Positions 11,086-22,614 of a DNA stretch of 64,000 nucleotides are shown in pieces. Position 1 is the first letter of the stretch, and every line of letters starts with the position of its first letter. The notes under the pieces are model-generated. The model saw only the letters and a program-made list of their open reading frames with translations. It was not told the DNA's origin and did no database searches. Source of the DNA: Lithospermum erythrorhizon (lineage: Eukaryota > Streptophyta > Magnoliopsida > Boraginales > Boraginaceae); the NCBI GenBank assembly GCA_019722365.1, contig JADFUC010001356.1:62001-126000 (forward strand), written 5' to 3'. Position numbers and translations under genes: made by a program.

Positions 11086-11760
11086 CAATGGGCGGCAGCA
11101 AATTCGATGCGTTATTAGATTTGATGGGTGGCCTCGCGAGCCACCACCCGGGTATTTTATTGGCGTTTGTCACCGTTCACGTGCTCACTGAGAAACTTCC
11201 GGTGGAGTCGCCCCGTCCTAAATTGCAGTGTGAATAGCGGCAACAATGGAGTTAGCATAGGATGAGCTTCGAAAAAGAAGATCATCTTGGTGATATGGTA
11301 GTACGATCAAATCTTATCAAACATATGACACCTTGCACATACATATTTTTTGCGGTGGATATTTGACCTCCCCGGCCAAATACCAGCCCCGTCACCGTTG
11401 TATGCTTGATGAGGCCGTACCCGTCCGTGTGAGATTACAGAGGTGGCTCATAGGCCTCGAGAGGTGTCCTTGACTTTGGCATGCTGTTGCAGTTCCGGAC
11501 GGCTTTCTACGATACATTTATGCGCCCGGCCCGGCGCGAATTAGAATGCGTTATTAGATTTGATTATTGGACTCCTGAGCCATCACTTGGTGCTTTCGTA
11601 CGTTTTGTCTCATTCAGCGTGCTCAGCGAAACTTCAGTGGGTGCCCGTCCTAAATTACCTGGGTCAAGCGCGGCAACAATGGAGTTAACATAGGATGAGA
11701 ACTGAAAAAATCTTGGTGATATGAGTGGTACAGTAAGTCTTATCAACTTACTCTCCTTTG
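11086..11760. repeat. Imperfect direct duplication, about 438 bp offset
   Basis: The block starting atgcgttattagatttga at 11107 reappears at 11545, followed in both copies by agcca-tcac, tcagcg/tcactg, gcccgtcctaaatt, cggcaacaatggagtta and cttggtgatat over roughly 220 bp. The copies differ by many small indels. Not coding; the short frames in the two copies are not conserved relative to each other. It sits between the two parts of the hAT transposase, probably as internal or inserted repeat sequence. Confidence 0.6.
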
Positions 11761-12200
11761 CCTTGTGCCTGCCTTGCACTTTATACGCATTTTTGCGGTC
11801 GGGTATTACGAAACTGCGGTTGTTGGCTTAATGCGCCATATGCCATATGCACTGCGCCGCATATCACCCTATACTTACTTGAATTCACCCCATTCAATAT
11901 TAACCTTGCGTCCCAAAGTTAAGTATTACCATATACATAGAGTATAAATAATGTCATTAGTGGGTTTATCGTTCTTGTATCCAATGGGTGATGATGCAAA
12001 AATGTATAAATAGGAATTGCAAAATAAATTATTCTCCTGTTTAAGATGTATGAGCAGTCACATGTCGGACATCCCAGACTACTCGAGAATATGATGATGG
12101 TTCGGAATTTGGGAAAGTTTTGAAGAATTCACCAGCTGTTGATGGAATTAATAATCACGACCTCGGATCTTGATCGTTATATTTAAGGAGGTCCCGTTGA
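11761..12200. other. Interior of the hAT element, unassigned
   Basis: Non-coding on both strands as far as I can see; no clear repeat. Some plus-strand sequence just before 12200 may be further transposase relic. Confidence 0.35.
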
Positions 12201-12204
12201 AATA

Positions 12205-12275
12205 TTAACTAAGGGGATTAAGTTTGATGTTTTGACTTGGTGAATGGCTATTATTAATAGAATCCTTAGAAGTAA
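12205..12275 (+). pseudogene. hAT transposase C-terminal dimerisation relic
   Basis: The plus strand reads KFDVLTW then a stop, then MAIINRIL. This matches the conserved FDVL.WWK.N...PILS block of the hATC dimerisation domain with a stop replacing the second Trp. It is collinear with the transposase fragment ending near 9560, which implies that the 2.6 kb between is intron and/or inserted repeat. Confidence 0.55.
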
Positions 12276-13145
12276 AATGTAAAGGACATTATTCCAATCA
12301 TATTTGTGGCAAGAATCAACTTTTAAATGTGAAAAAGAATAATTGATCCTAAAACTGCAGACTTCTTGATTTGAGATACTACTTTGTGGAGGTGATTGGG
12401 TGAAAAGAAATGTATATGGACTTAAGAGAATTCATCGGACAAAATATTGTAAGTTAACTAACTATTCCTTCAGTTCTGTTTTTATGTATTCATTTTCAAA
12501 TAGTGTAATCGTTCAATTGACTAATTCGTTTTGTTGTGTTTGTACAATTGTAGCTTGAACAACCACACATTGATCCTCTGATATCATTTTTGGTGAGGAC
12601 AATCCAATTATATAGCGACTTCGACCTGCAGAGGCTTGGAGTAGCTTCAATTATGTTCTTTGTTGCCTCCTTTAATTCTTGTTATATTTCACATTTGCAC
12701 ATTCTAAACATTTTGTTCTAATCTCTTAGTTCGGTCTTACTTTGCACGTACTGTTTGCCTTATTACTGTTCCAATATGCCTATGATGAGTTTGTTTTAAA
12801 GCTTTTAATAATTGTCAAACATTAGATATATTTTGTTGATTGTTGTTGTTCTTTGTTTACAAAAGAAGCATTTGGAACTTGGATACTTTAATTCTTTGAA
12901 ACAGCATTCTTTGTAATATGTTGATTGTTAAATTCACGTATTTACGTATTAATAGCTGAGAGTCTGGTATCTTGATTTTTTACTAAATTGAACGGGTGGG
13001 TAGTTGCCATCCAGGTTCGAACGTGGACAGTTCTAGTCGGTCGGTCTCAGTCCCAAAAGAACCAGCTTATCGAATTAAGTCAGTTTGGGCCAGGTATATT
13101 AAGCAGGCAGTCCGCTGATCCGCTAAACGGACGGTAACAGCTCTA
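12276..13145 (+). mobile_element. 3' subterminal region and right end of the hAT element
   Basis: AT-rich non-coding sequence leads to a GC-rich subterminal block (about 12990-13145) rich in cggtcggtc, ggttcgaac and ccgctaaacggacgg. It ends ggtaacagctcta at 13145; reversed, tagagctgttaccgtccg matches the right end of the element at 16.0-16.8 kb (taggactgttattgggcc). The matching left end was not found. Confidence 0.5.
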
Positions 13146-13388
13146 ATTACAATTGCTCTTGAAAAGGAAAAGAAAACGAAATGAAGTTGTGATGGATCCC
13201 ATCTTAAAAAATCATCCTACTTTGGTGCGTATATTCCACGGCCCTAGCTTCCATACACAAAAATAGCGATCATACATTTTTCAAGGTCGATTATTTTCTA
13301 GAAAACTTATAAATAACCCGTTCGAACTCAATTTATATATTCAAATCAAAATTAATAAACTCATATATTGCTGGTAAAAAAACGAAAT

Positions 13389-13697
13389 TCACCACAAATG
13401 TTCCTGGACAACTGTCCTTTGACCTTCCTCAATCACCAATTCTGAAGAAGGATTCCTTTGCTTACCAGCAGTGATTGCTTTACAAATATTTTCGCAATCT
13501 CCAAAGAAAGCATAAAGTGGAACAACAACTACAAACATGAGAATAATGAAAAAGAAAATGCATAGGATTAGATTTATTATCTCTTTGACATGGAGGGTTG
13601 TGAAGTGATCAAACTGGACTATTAGGAATTTCATTAGCCTCCACTCCAACAACCCTATAATAGCCACAAGTATAGCATACCCAATAATCCAAAACAA
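13389..13697 (-). CDS. Possible small membrane protein, unrecognised
   Basis: A 102-codon frame from ATG to stop, beginning MFWIIGYAILVAIIGLLEW. It has two strongly hydrophobic segments (about residues 3-17 and 41-66) and a polar C-terminal third containing GDCENICKAI and VIEEGQR. The amphipathic middle (FDHFTTLHVKEI) looks more protein-like than chance AT-rich frames usually do. I do not recognise a family. It could be the last exon of a membrane protein whose upstream exons I cannot delimit, or a transposon relic. No promoter or splice evidence was found. Confidence 0.3.
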   Translation of the reverse strand: MFWIIGYAILVAIIGLLEWRLMKFLIVQFDHFTTLHVKEIINLILCIFFFIILMFVVVVPLYAFFGDCENICKAITAGKQRNPSSELVIEEGQRTVVQEHLW

Positions 13698-13699
13698 AT

Positions 13700-15280
13700 G
13701 GTGGAATAACTAGGAGGTCGAAAAAATGAGGTCGAAAGGGTAGAATCTTGGCATCTCGTCACACATGCTCAGTAGTAAAAAGGAAAGATATGGAATGCTC
13801 AAGTAGTGGCATGACATTTACAGATGTTATGATGTCATTACCTCTCAAGAATTGAATTTTGATTTTCACTTCTAGAAAGTACAAAGAAGTGAATAAAACA
13901 ACCTTATTGGATTTTAATGTTAGATGTTGGGATAATATGCAATTATTACCCATGCAACAAGCAATGGGAATGGGATCAATACTAAGTTATTTTATATAGA
14001 TGTATCTGCAACACTGCAATACCATATGCAATATGCTTGTTCATTCAAGTCTGAGGGGAAATTACTGAACAACAATTATATCATTTTTATGTACCTATGG
14101 GTCATATTGACTAGCATTTGCAACTGACCCGACCGGTGCTTCGTAGACTTTTTTAGAGACTTCTCACTCCCATGTAGGGAAATTACTGATCAACAATTAT
14201 ATCAGTGAAACTATATGAAATCTAGAGAAAGTATTATAATAACATAAACATACAATGTATATGGCCCTTTCAATAGGATCTGAGAGTGTGCGGAATGCAG
14301 TAGTCACCCTTGCAGACTGTTCTGCAGCATACTCTCTCTCTTCCTAATAAAACATCATGCGAGAAACCAATGGCTAAAAATATCTAGAAAGGGCGTACGA
14401 ATGAAAAGACCGAAAACCAATACTTTATATCTACCAACCTTTGATTTTGTATGAACAAGATCAGGATGCAGCTTCTTCTGCCAGTCTTTGTACTTCCCCT
14501 ATAAGCTGCCTTCCTCAATATCATACTTCTTCTCTCCAATAAAACAGTCTTAGTGATCGGTGCAAATCATTTTTGTAAATCATGCTTCCACAACAACTTT
14601 AAAATACATCAACCTAATCCTAAGACTTAACTCATTTTTAGAGCCTTCAGTCATTTACTAAACCGAAATAGAAAAGCCGCTCCATTCATAAAGAAAATAT
14701 CTCCCAACTCAAATTCCAGAATCCAAACCCTTACACCAGAAGATTAAGGACTTAACTTCTAGCACTACGATGTTTATCAAAGTTACCACATTCGATAATC
14801 AATCTCAGTCTCCTTTTCCTTCTTTTTCCTATTACCTTCTATTCTTATATTGTTTGATTTTCAAACACAACCAATGTAAACTATAAGCAAGATACTACTA
14901 AATATACATCAACCGATCAACAAAACGAGTTCAACTAAGGACATGATATATATATGAGCTCAGTATCAAACTATCAATCTTGACAAATACTTCCCAGTCA
15001 AGATTTTCCCTTAACCGTTCATATAACCAAACCAAACCAAACCTCATTACACTTAGAACACTTGAATTTTCCAGAATCTGAGCATTCTTGAAACCCCAAC
15101 TAAAAAAATCAAATCTTTTTTGGTTTAATTCATTTTTTATTGTATTGGAAAAAGGAGGTCCTCCAAGGCGTAGTAGAGATGCTGAATATTGAAGCTTCCT
15201 CATTTTTTACACATGAATATTTGGATACTAATTATGTTGTATTTCTGTTTCAACTTGGGAATAATACCTATTGGCGGGAA
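13700..15280. other. Intergenic sequence, nothing supported
   Basis: AT-rich with short frames on both strands, none convincing. A short direct repeat (gaaattactgaacaacaattatatca / gaaattactgatcaacaattatatca, about 14058 and 14178) shows a local duplication of about 120 bp offset. Confidence 0.35.
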
Positions 15281-15317
15281 GATGAGGAGGGGGAGGGGGA
15301 GGGGAGGGGTGGGGGTG
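15281..15317 (+). repeat. G-run tract with quadruplex potential
   Basis: At least five runs of four or five G separated by single A or T bases, in the AT-rich setting of this intergenic region. Fits the general pattern for a four-tetrad G-quadruplex. No gene start is established nearby. Confidence 0.6.
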
Positions 15318-15359
15318 CCATGGCATTCATAAGATCAACCCGGTTAAAGCGAGGTTTAG

Positions 15360-15870
15360 TTTAAATTAAAATATGTGACCATTGAGACTCAAAGTCATTA
15401 AGTTGTCGAGATTGACGTACACTAAATTTTAAAAAGCTCACGCGCCATTTACTGGATATGGATGATTTTCATAGATGAAAATCGATGTTAACTTAGTCGG
15501 GTACTTCAGTCATTTCACCTGGTTATCCGGATTGGTTTTCTTTACCGAAGGCTGGGAAATTACCCAGATTTCGAAAACGCAGTAAAAAAATTATTCGAAG
15601 TTTCGCCGTTAACCTTTCAAGAGGGTATCGAAGTCGGGTCAGTCGGGTTTTCAAGCCCGAAGGTACCAAGCATTTGAGTACAGAAGCAAAAAATTATAAG
15701 AAAGTAGTATTTATATTATACAATGTATAATATCTTATTTTATTTTTTATCGAGTAATATGTCTAATGCAGACGGGCATTTCGATAAGCCTATCGAAGAG
15801 AAAATTATTTCCGAAGTTCTCGCTGGGTTAACCTTCGAGCCAAGCATGGCCTAAAGTTATTCGAGTCGGA
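15360..15870. other. Possible degraded DNA-transposon piece
   Basis: GC-rich inverted motifs such as cgggttttcaagcccg (about 15643-15658) and the palindrome ttcgataagcctatcgaa (about 15780-15797) recall the subterminal regions of the two hAT-like elements nearby. No terminal inverted repeat was found, so the assignment is weak. Confidence 0.25.
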
Positions 15871-16045
15871 GCGGCCATGCCATCTTGGCCCTTAGCATCT
15901 ATATACATATATTTCACTATAATAATGGGAGCTATATGATCCGTGTAAGAAAAAAACTCAACGTGATATAGAAAATATCTCTTAGGAGGAGGGGGTCGTA
16001 CTTCGTACTTTATACACACACCAAAACAAAGAACTCACGGAGGGC

Positions 16046-16777
16046 TAGTGGTCGTTAATGGGTCCTGTCGGCCCGATATCAGCGGATCATGATCAGATTC
16101 TAACTACCGGTTCGACCTGGTGAACTATATCGATAATTTTTTGGACCGAAACCGTCCGAACCTTACCGATACGATCCCCATTCCCGACTAGTTCCGGTCG
16201 AATTCAATCCAAAAACAAAAATCCCCAAATCAAAAAACCTAATTCAAAAATCCCAAATCAATAATTAAACCAAAAAATCCCCAAATCGAAAAGCCTAATT
16301 CAACAAATCAGTAATTAAATAAAAAAATCCCCAAATCAAAAATCTAATTCAAAAATTCCAAGTTAAAAACTCCAAATCAATAATTAAGTAATTATAAACC
16401 CAAAATCAAAAAACAATTAACATTTCTAAGGTTCTGGAACGGGAATCGGAAGCAGGCTAAGCGGGGGAGGTTCACGTAAAAAACTCAAGGACGTAAAAAA
16501 CGTGTAGTGGCGGGAGTTCACGTATATAATTCCCTGCCAAATGAAGAAAAGAACGCGGAGGTCAGGTTCAATGTGAAATAAAAACAAGAAAGGAAAAATG
16601 CTGTGGAGTGGGCGCTCAACTTCATCTCTACCGGAAGCTTTTAACGGTCCGATCCGATCGGATTCCGCCAAATAAAGGAACGGAATCGGTCCGTTAGGTT
16701 AACCGATGGATTAATGGACCTGCTACCGCCAGATCGCTGGACGTGTTTTCGGGTTATCCGGCCCAATAACAGTCCTA
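16046..16777 (-). mobile_element. Non-autonomous hAT-like element
   Basis: The left end, tagtggtcgttaatgggtcc, and the reversed right end, taggactgttattgggccgg, form degenerate inverted repeats. GC-rich subterminal blocks (16050-16200 and 16620-16770) enclose an AT-rich core. The core (16205-16400) is a minisatellite of caaaaatccccaaatcaaaa units, the complement of the ttaggg/tttgaatt minisatellite at 7.5-8 kb. From this I infer that it is an internally deleted derivative of the same hAT family in the opposite orientation. Flanking octamers match poorly. A minus-strand frame at 16426-16671 lies in the subterminal region and is not considered a gene. Confidence 0.55.
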
Positions 16778-16799
16778 GGTGAAAGTATTAAAATGCCCT

Positions 16800-17050
16800 A
16801 ACGAACTATTCGAATGTTAGTTATCAAACTAACAAATTATTCCAATGTCAGTTCGCTAACAAACACATCAGCAACTCGGTAAAAAGCTGTTCGTTTTCTA
16901 CTTAACTAACCAAGTCGTGTCTGGCTTACTATGAAACTAACGAATTATAAAAATGCTAGTTGGCTAACAAACAAGGAAGTAACTCGGTACATGGTTGTTT
17001 GTTTGTTACTTTAACAAACCAAATCTTGGCTGACTTAGTATGAAACGAAC
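16800..17050. repeat. Two imperfect copies of a ~120 bp unit
   Basis: Both copies contain actaacaaatta/actaacgaatta, a gctaacaaac block, aactcggta and a tgttcgtt/tgtttgtt stretch, ending in ggct(t/g)act(t/a)a.tatgaaac. The offset is about 120 bp. It lies just downstream (3') of the minus-strand coding unit ending at 17281. Confidence 0.5.
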
Positions 17051-17280
17051 CTTGTTAGGTAACAAACAAGAATCTTATTCGCTTGTAGTAAGATGAAAAA
17101 AATGAGTAGTACCAAGCAAATTACTTGTTTGTTGTAATACAAAAAAATACAAAAAAAAAGTCGATAGTGGTCTTATTGATATTTAATCAAAGTACAAATA
17201 CTTATTTCACATTTTGATATTTCTGGGGACTACTTCCACAATTTGACAGTAGTGGTCTTCGGGTTTGGTTTGTTTCTAGT

Positions 17281-17641
17281 CTAACTTATAGCCATGTATT
17301 CAACCGGTTGAACAACAGTTCGATCTGGTAGTGGACCATTCCTGGTTTCGAACTTGTAGTCACACATGGTCGTTGCACATGCTTCGAAAAACGCCTTCTT
17401 GAAATCCCGAGGAGAATCCCCGACAAATTCGAACCGAGACTACATTACAATAGATATTCATTATATGTGTACTATTACGATTTAGAAAACTTGACCAATT
17501 TTTAGTTAACTTACAGCAAAAATATTATACATCTTATCTAGATAAAGGTTAGGGACCATACACCAGTGCGTCCAGTTGACATATATTTCTTTCAAGCATA
17601 TGGACATTACATCGGCATTTGCCCTCACACTTGGATACAAA
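17281..17641 (-). CDS. Unrecognised spliced coding unit, two exons resolved
   Basis: On the minus strand, exon 17515-17641 and exon 17281-17439 are separated by a 75-bp GT-AG intron (17440-17514) and stay in frame to a TAG stop at 17281-17283. Together they give 94 residues containing SLYPSVRANADVMSICLKEI, YVNWTHWCMVPNLYLDK, FVGDSPRDFKKAFFEAC and PLPDRTVVQPVEYMAIS. A further 73-bp intron-like segment (17642-17714, GT-AG) precedes the first exon. Upstream of it is another protein-like stretch, ERHRAYGFGIDA, whose phase does not fit, so the 5' part is unresolved. Amino-acid composition is balanced and unlike the surrounding AT-rich frames. I do not recognise the family. It could be a small gene, the tail of a longer gene disrupted upstream, or domesticated or relic transposon coding sequence. 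Confidence 0.45.
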
Positions 17642-17715
17642 CTATTGTATGAATTAATTAGTTAGAAAAAATAGTAAATGTTAAAAATTAACAAAACAAA
17701 AAAATATTTACTACC

Positions 17716-18741
17716 TGCATCAATACCAAAACCGTAAGCACGATGACGTTCGTTGTTGTTCGAGTTTTAAAACTTTGATTATGCAAATTTGATCAAGAAC
17801 AAAGTGACGTGGGAAAATTGTTGTATTTATGAAATGATGTTGAAAATGGTACATTTGTAATGATGGTCATAGAGTCAAATTAGGCCAAGCGCGATCTAAT
17901 ATTGTAAGATAACTCTTTAATTATAGGTTTATTCAAGATAATTTTGCAAAGTTTACGGAACCCTGCTGTACCATGAATCTTAACTCTTTTCAATCTAGCC
18001 ATGGGCCTGCTCGTAAAAATTGCAAAGTTTACTGAACATGTTTTATACTATGAAATCAAAATTATACATTTTTTATTTAGATGAACTTAAAGTTGTTATA
18101 TTATAATTATTATTATTATTACTATTATTATAATTACTAATTACTCATTATTTTAATATAAATTTATAACATTAGACTGCCTCTCTTTAAAAATAGTTTC
18201 ATAATATTATTTTCTTATATTTTTTGAAAATATACTTTAAGAGTAATTGATAGTTAAAGTTCCACATCGATATACGAAAACGTCAAATAAAAAAATCGAG
18301 TGAATAAAGTACCTTAATTGAATAACATAAAAACGTAGAAGAAGATAAAATCATTAAAGCATAGTTATCATCGTCACACATACATAAAGAAAAACATCAT
18401 TCATAATAATATGAAATATGCAATACATTCTCATCATGAGGGTTATGTTCCCCATCTTGGGTCGCATTGTAACTCGGATAGTTATGCCAACTATCGCTTT
18501 GAAAGTGTCAGGCCTAAGATCGGTGTCGCTGTGACTATTTCCACCACTCCGATCCATCGCCCCGACGCATACTGCATAACCTCCGTCTCCAAAGAAGTTT
18601 CAGAGATTAATGTCTCACCTCGCTTGCATCTACGTATTATCATGTCCTCGCATATGCCCTCGCATATCGACGAGCTGCCCGACGATGGGTCGCAAACCGT
18701 TATGAAATTAAGAAAATAAAATGTTAGTATATGATCATAAG
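17716..18741. other. Intergenic; ATT microsatellite, unassigned open frames
   Basis: An (ATT)n-like run lies at about 18104-18142. At 18411-18719 frames are open on both strands (102 codons on plus), probably because local GC content is higher; no motif is recognised on either strand. Confidence 0.4.
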
Positions 18742-19668
18742 TGTTGGAAAAATATGCAAACTTGATTCAAGAATTTAACCAAAGACATATCTTTTTTTTT
18801 TGTACAGGATCAATTAGGTGTTTAAACTATGAACAAAATAAAACTGAAAAACTCACGCAGATTCCAAATAAGCCTATCACCAATCTTTCACGGCCTCCTT
18901 TGAATTCTAATTCAACACTCCAAATAGTGTGCTCTAGTTGGGTTGCACACCAAGAGAGGTTGAATCATGCACTTGTCCGTTTAGAACCATGGGATTGATG
19001 AAAATCAAGAGAAGAATTTCAATTCTTTTTCTTCATGATTTTCGGCCATATGGTGATGAAAGGGAGGAAGCTAGGTTTTTGTTGGTGTTCTTTAATGAAA
19101 ACCTAATAAGCTTTGCTTATATAGGTCAACCTAAAATCCCAACCAAATAGTTTAATGAGCCGACTCGTTTAATTTAATTAAACCGTTAAGTAAATTAAAC
19201 ACTAACAAGTTATTATTAGTAACTAACAAGTTACTAACGAGCTCAACTAACTATAAAATTAATTTAATTGACTAATTAATTAATTCGGATTTATCCAATT
19301 TATATTTTACATTATCAATGTAAAATTCCCAATTGAGAATATTCACTAATTACAATCGACTCTAAATTTAGCAATGCGCTTAATTTCATACACCTAAATA
19401 TAATTCAACGTCATCAGATAAGCATACCTTCTAGGCCACATATTGGGCCGGGCCGTATAATAATATAATCGACCATTATTATTATTATAACAATTATGCA
19501 TGAGATCTAGCAATCGCATAATCCCGGTATTATCGCGGAAAACCCGACTTGCAATTACAATTACTATGATTAAATGTCTGCTTATGGTAATCACATTCAC
19601 TAAACTAGTAAATGAATTCCTGTTACAATGTAATTAATAAATGAAACCAATAACTGCTGATTTCAACA
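18742..19668 (-). repeat. LARD-1 3' LTR
   Basis: 927 bp with TGTTG...CAACA ends on either strand. On the minus strand the TATA-like cctatataagc is at about 19114-19124. The homologous LARD-2 LTRs share most of this sequence, especially around gccgactcgtttaatttaat. Confidence 0.65.
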
Positions 19669-22312
19669 CTCCAACTTGCCCTTGGACGACATTTACAATA
19701 CATTTGTCTCGAGATCTCTAGTCACAAAGTTAACCATAAGAAGCGTGTCATGAAAAACACCCACCTACTTTCTTTTACTGAACTATGAAACTACATACTC
19801 ATGTGTCTACAACTTCTGCAAGCGTGATAATTAGCCATGATTCTCCGAGGCCCGGTGATCTACCTTGTATATCTAGATAATAAATCCCTTTATAATATAT
19901 CAATATCTACTACTATACTTACCTTGTCACCCCAACATATGCCGCATGATCCTCGCGGCGCAGACATTGCATAGTCAAAGCAATTCAACTCATATATCAT
20001 AGATAGTTATATACGCAAGTCTAAGAATCAAGTAAACTTCATCATTTCTAAGCAAAATTCATAGCATTACGATATATATCTTCTATGATTTTGCAATGTC
20101 AACCGCCCTCGCAAACCGACAAATACCATGATTTATTGGACTTACTAGATCCACGATCCACACAACTCTGTCACTAACACTCCTAATAGCGCTTACTCCG
20201 CAACGTATCAAGTTTACAACGTGAGGAAATCACCTGTTAAGCTACCAATTCAACCAATACGTTAGTTTAGAATGATCATCCGAAGCTCAACGTTAGCCAG
20301 AAATCACTTCAACATGATCCATTGTCAGACTGCCACGACACCAAAGATACCGCCATCACAGCTGCGTCTGGGTAGTCGGATAAGTTGCACAACTTTAAAA
20401 TTGGCTTGATACTTCGCTTAAATTTAATGGTGAGATTAATATTATTTGATATTATTTAACATGTTATATACCATATACTCAAGTAATATGCACATCATGA
20501 AAATAAAATAAATAATACACATTCTGTGAGATATGATATGACTTCTAAAATAAAATGTGACTATTACAACACTTTACAAAGTGTAATACCAACATAAGGC
20601 CCTATTTCAAAGATTTTCGAAAAATGTGTCTCAGATTCTTCAACTTCTAGAAACTTCCTGCTCGCTAAATGTCAAGCTCGGGTGAAAGTCACATCTCAAA
20701 TCTCCATAACAAGACATTTATTTACTAACCCAATCTAAGACAGCACGCAGGCTTGTGGGTAAAATAAAATAAATAAATAAATGTATCGACTACTTGGTCA
20801 AGCATTAACCACAAACGGTTCGGGCAATCAGATTTAAATAAAAATACAAACTAGGTCATATCAATATATCCTATTTCCATTCCCATTACAATATATACGC
20901 GCTAAAGAAACAAATCACATAAAAATGGATTCAATAAATATATTAAATGGTATGAATAATGACTCATAAAGTCAAATTACATTATACTTAAATAAATATG
21001 AAATTAATACATACTAAACATACTTAATATGCACAAATACTAATTATGAGGTTGAGATAATTACTCTCAATCAAATTCAAATTTAAATATATGATTGACA
21101 ATCATATAAATGGTTTCCATTTTTGATTTACAAATTAAATTAAATCACATAAAATATACAATTAAATGTGATTGAAATTAAATTGAAATTTGAATCTCAT
21201 AATTTCAAATACTAAACAGAAAATCAAAATTAATTGATATCTATATATATATACATATTTATAAAATGTGTTCAATAATTATTACAATAATTATTTCATG
21301 CATATATAATAATATAAATACTTGCAAGTAATTATATTCATTATATATTTAATAACTAGATAATTGTTATTCTGTTTATCCTTTTAATAAATTAATAACT
21401 AAAAGGTTAATAATTAAAAGGGACAATTGAATTAAGTAAAATCATTTTAAATTTGGTAATTATAATTACCATAATTTAATATATGATATTTATTCATAAA
21501 ACCCGAAAATGAATTTACCATAATTTTAAAAACCTAAAATTAGGGTTTAAAAACGGATTGGGCTTTTAAAACCCCAAATATACAAGCATTTACCTACTAT
21601 CGATACCAATCACCGTCACCCATGTATTACACGCCGCCACCTCCGCCTACTGTGGGGAAATACTTTCCACGGCCACCGAACGCTCTATCTCGCGCGTCCT
21701 AACGTCCCGAAATGTAAGCCCGCGTCCGAGATTTTTATGGTAATTTTCGCTTACGATTTAATTCGGGGCTTCTTTTCAAAACCATTTTGAAGGCTTTAAA
21801 CTACTCCAAAAATCTGATTTTCACATAAAACGTTTTTCATAATATTCGTAAAATTATCCAATTAGAATTTTTAAAACATATATTACATAGAATTAATTAT
21901 GTAATTTCAAATATTAAACATTATAATTTTGAAAATTCATAAAAATACTTAGATAATTCAAAAATCTAAATTTTCTAGAGAAATTCTTTTGTAACATACA
22001 AGTTTTGAGAAAATATTAGATTTGAAATGGATAAGTTTAAGCAACTCTATTATAATTAACATTTAATTAACCACTAAAATATCAGAACCCTAAAAAAACG
22101 TACCAACAATTATACTAAACATCAAAATATCAAAATATACAATTTTTATGTACTTAAATATATGAACACATTCATAAATATACGTGGCATAAAATTTCAT
22201 ATCATATATACATTCAAATTAATAAATATATATATATTACTTTGTACTAATTAAACATATATTCATATATATTCAATTAAATATATTTAGTCATAGAAAA
22301 ATAAACTAATTA

Positions 22313-22326
22313 GGCTCATGATACCA
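22313..22326 (-). other. LARD-1 primer-binding site
   Basis: On the minus strand, tggtatcatgagcc follows the CA end of the LTR after one base. It matches the 3' end complement of initiator tRNA-Met (TGGTATCAGAGC) with small changes, as in many plant LTR elements. Confidence 0.6.
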
Positions 22327-22327
22327 C

Positions 22328-22614
22328 TGTTGGAAAAATATGCAAACTTGATTCAAAACTTTAACCAAAAACATATTTTTTTTTTAATGCGATCAATTAG
22401 GCGTTTAAATCCATAACTAAATAAAACCAAAAACTTACAGAGATTCCAGCGGAAGCCTATCAACAATCTTTCACGAAGCCTCCTTTGAATTCCAATCTTG
22501 AGCACTCCAATTGTAATGCTCTAGTCGTCGCACACCGTGAGTAGGCCGAATCCCGCACTCGTCCGCTAGAACCAAAGCGGATCGATGAAAATCAAGCAGG
22601 TTAATTTCAATTCT
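22328..22614 (-). repeat. LARD-1 5' LTR, truncated
   Basis: Aligns with 18742 to about 19030 of the 3' LTR and then stops abruptly in aatttcaattcta. The remaining 640 bp of the LTR are missing and are replaced by unrelated sequence up to the Gypsy element. Confidence 0.6.

Larger units (their letters stand above)
18742..22614 (-). mobile_element. LARD-1: non-coding LTR retroelement derivative
   Basis: The 3' LTR at 18742-19668 and a truncated 5' LTR from 22328 share tgttggaaaaatatgcaaac and about 285 bp beyond. Between them, 2.66 kb has no coding frame but is conserved in LARD-2 (33.1-44.5 kb), so the non-coding interior is inherited, not merely decayed. A primer-binding site adjoins the 5' LTR at 22313-22326. 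The upstream neighbour of the 3' LTR reads, on the minus strand, gtccaagggcaagttggag, fitting the polypurine-tract position. Large non-coding elements of this kind (LARDs) rely on proteins of a related autonomous element. The PPT/LTR junction resembles those of plant Copia elements, which suggests but does not prove Copia parentage. The 5' LTR is broken at about 22614. Confidence 0.65.

Noticed and set aside
13010..13040. Phrase ggttcgaac resembling a tRNA B box
   Set aside because: No A box or cloverleaf can be formed nearby; it is part of the hAT subterminal repeat.
18411..18719. 102-codon plus-strand frame, with open frames also on the minus strand
   Set aside because: Both strands are open, no motif is recognised and no splice or start context supports either; kept only as a note in the intergenic entry.
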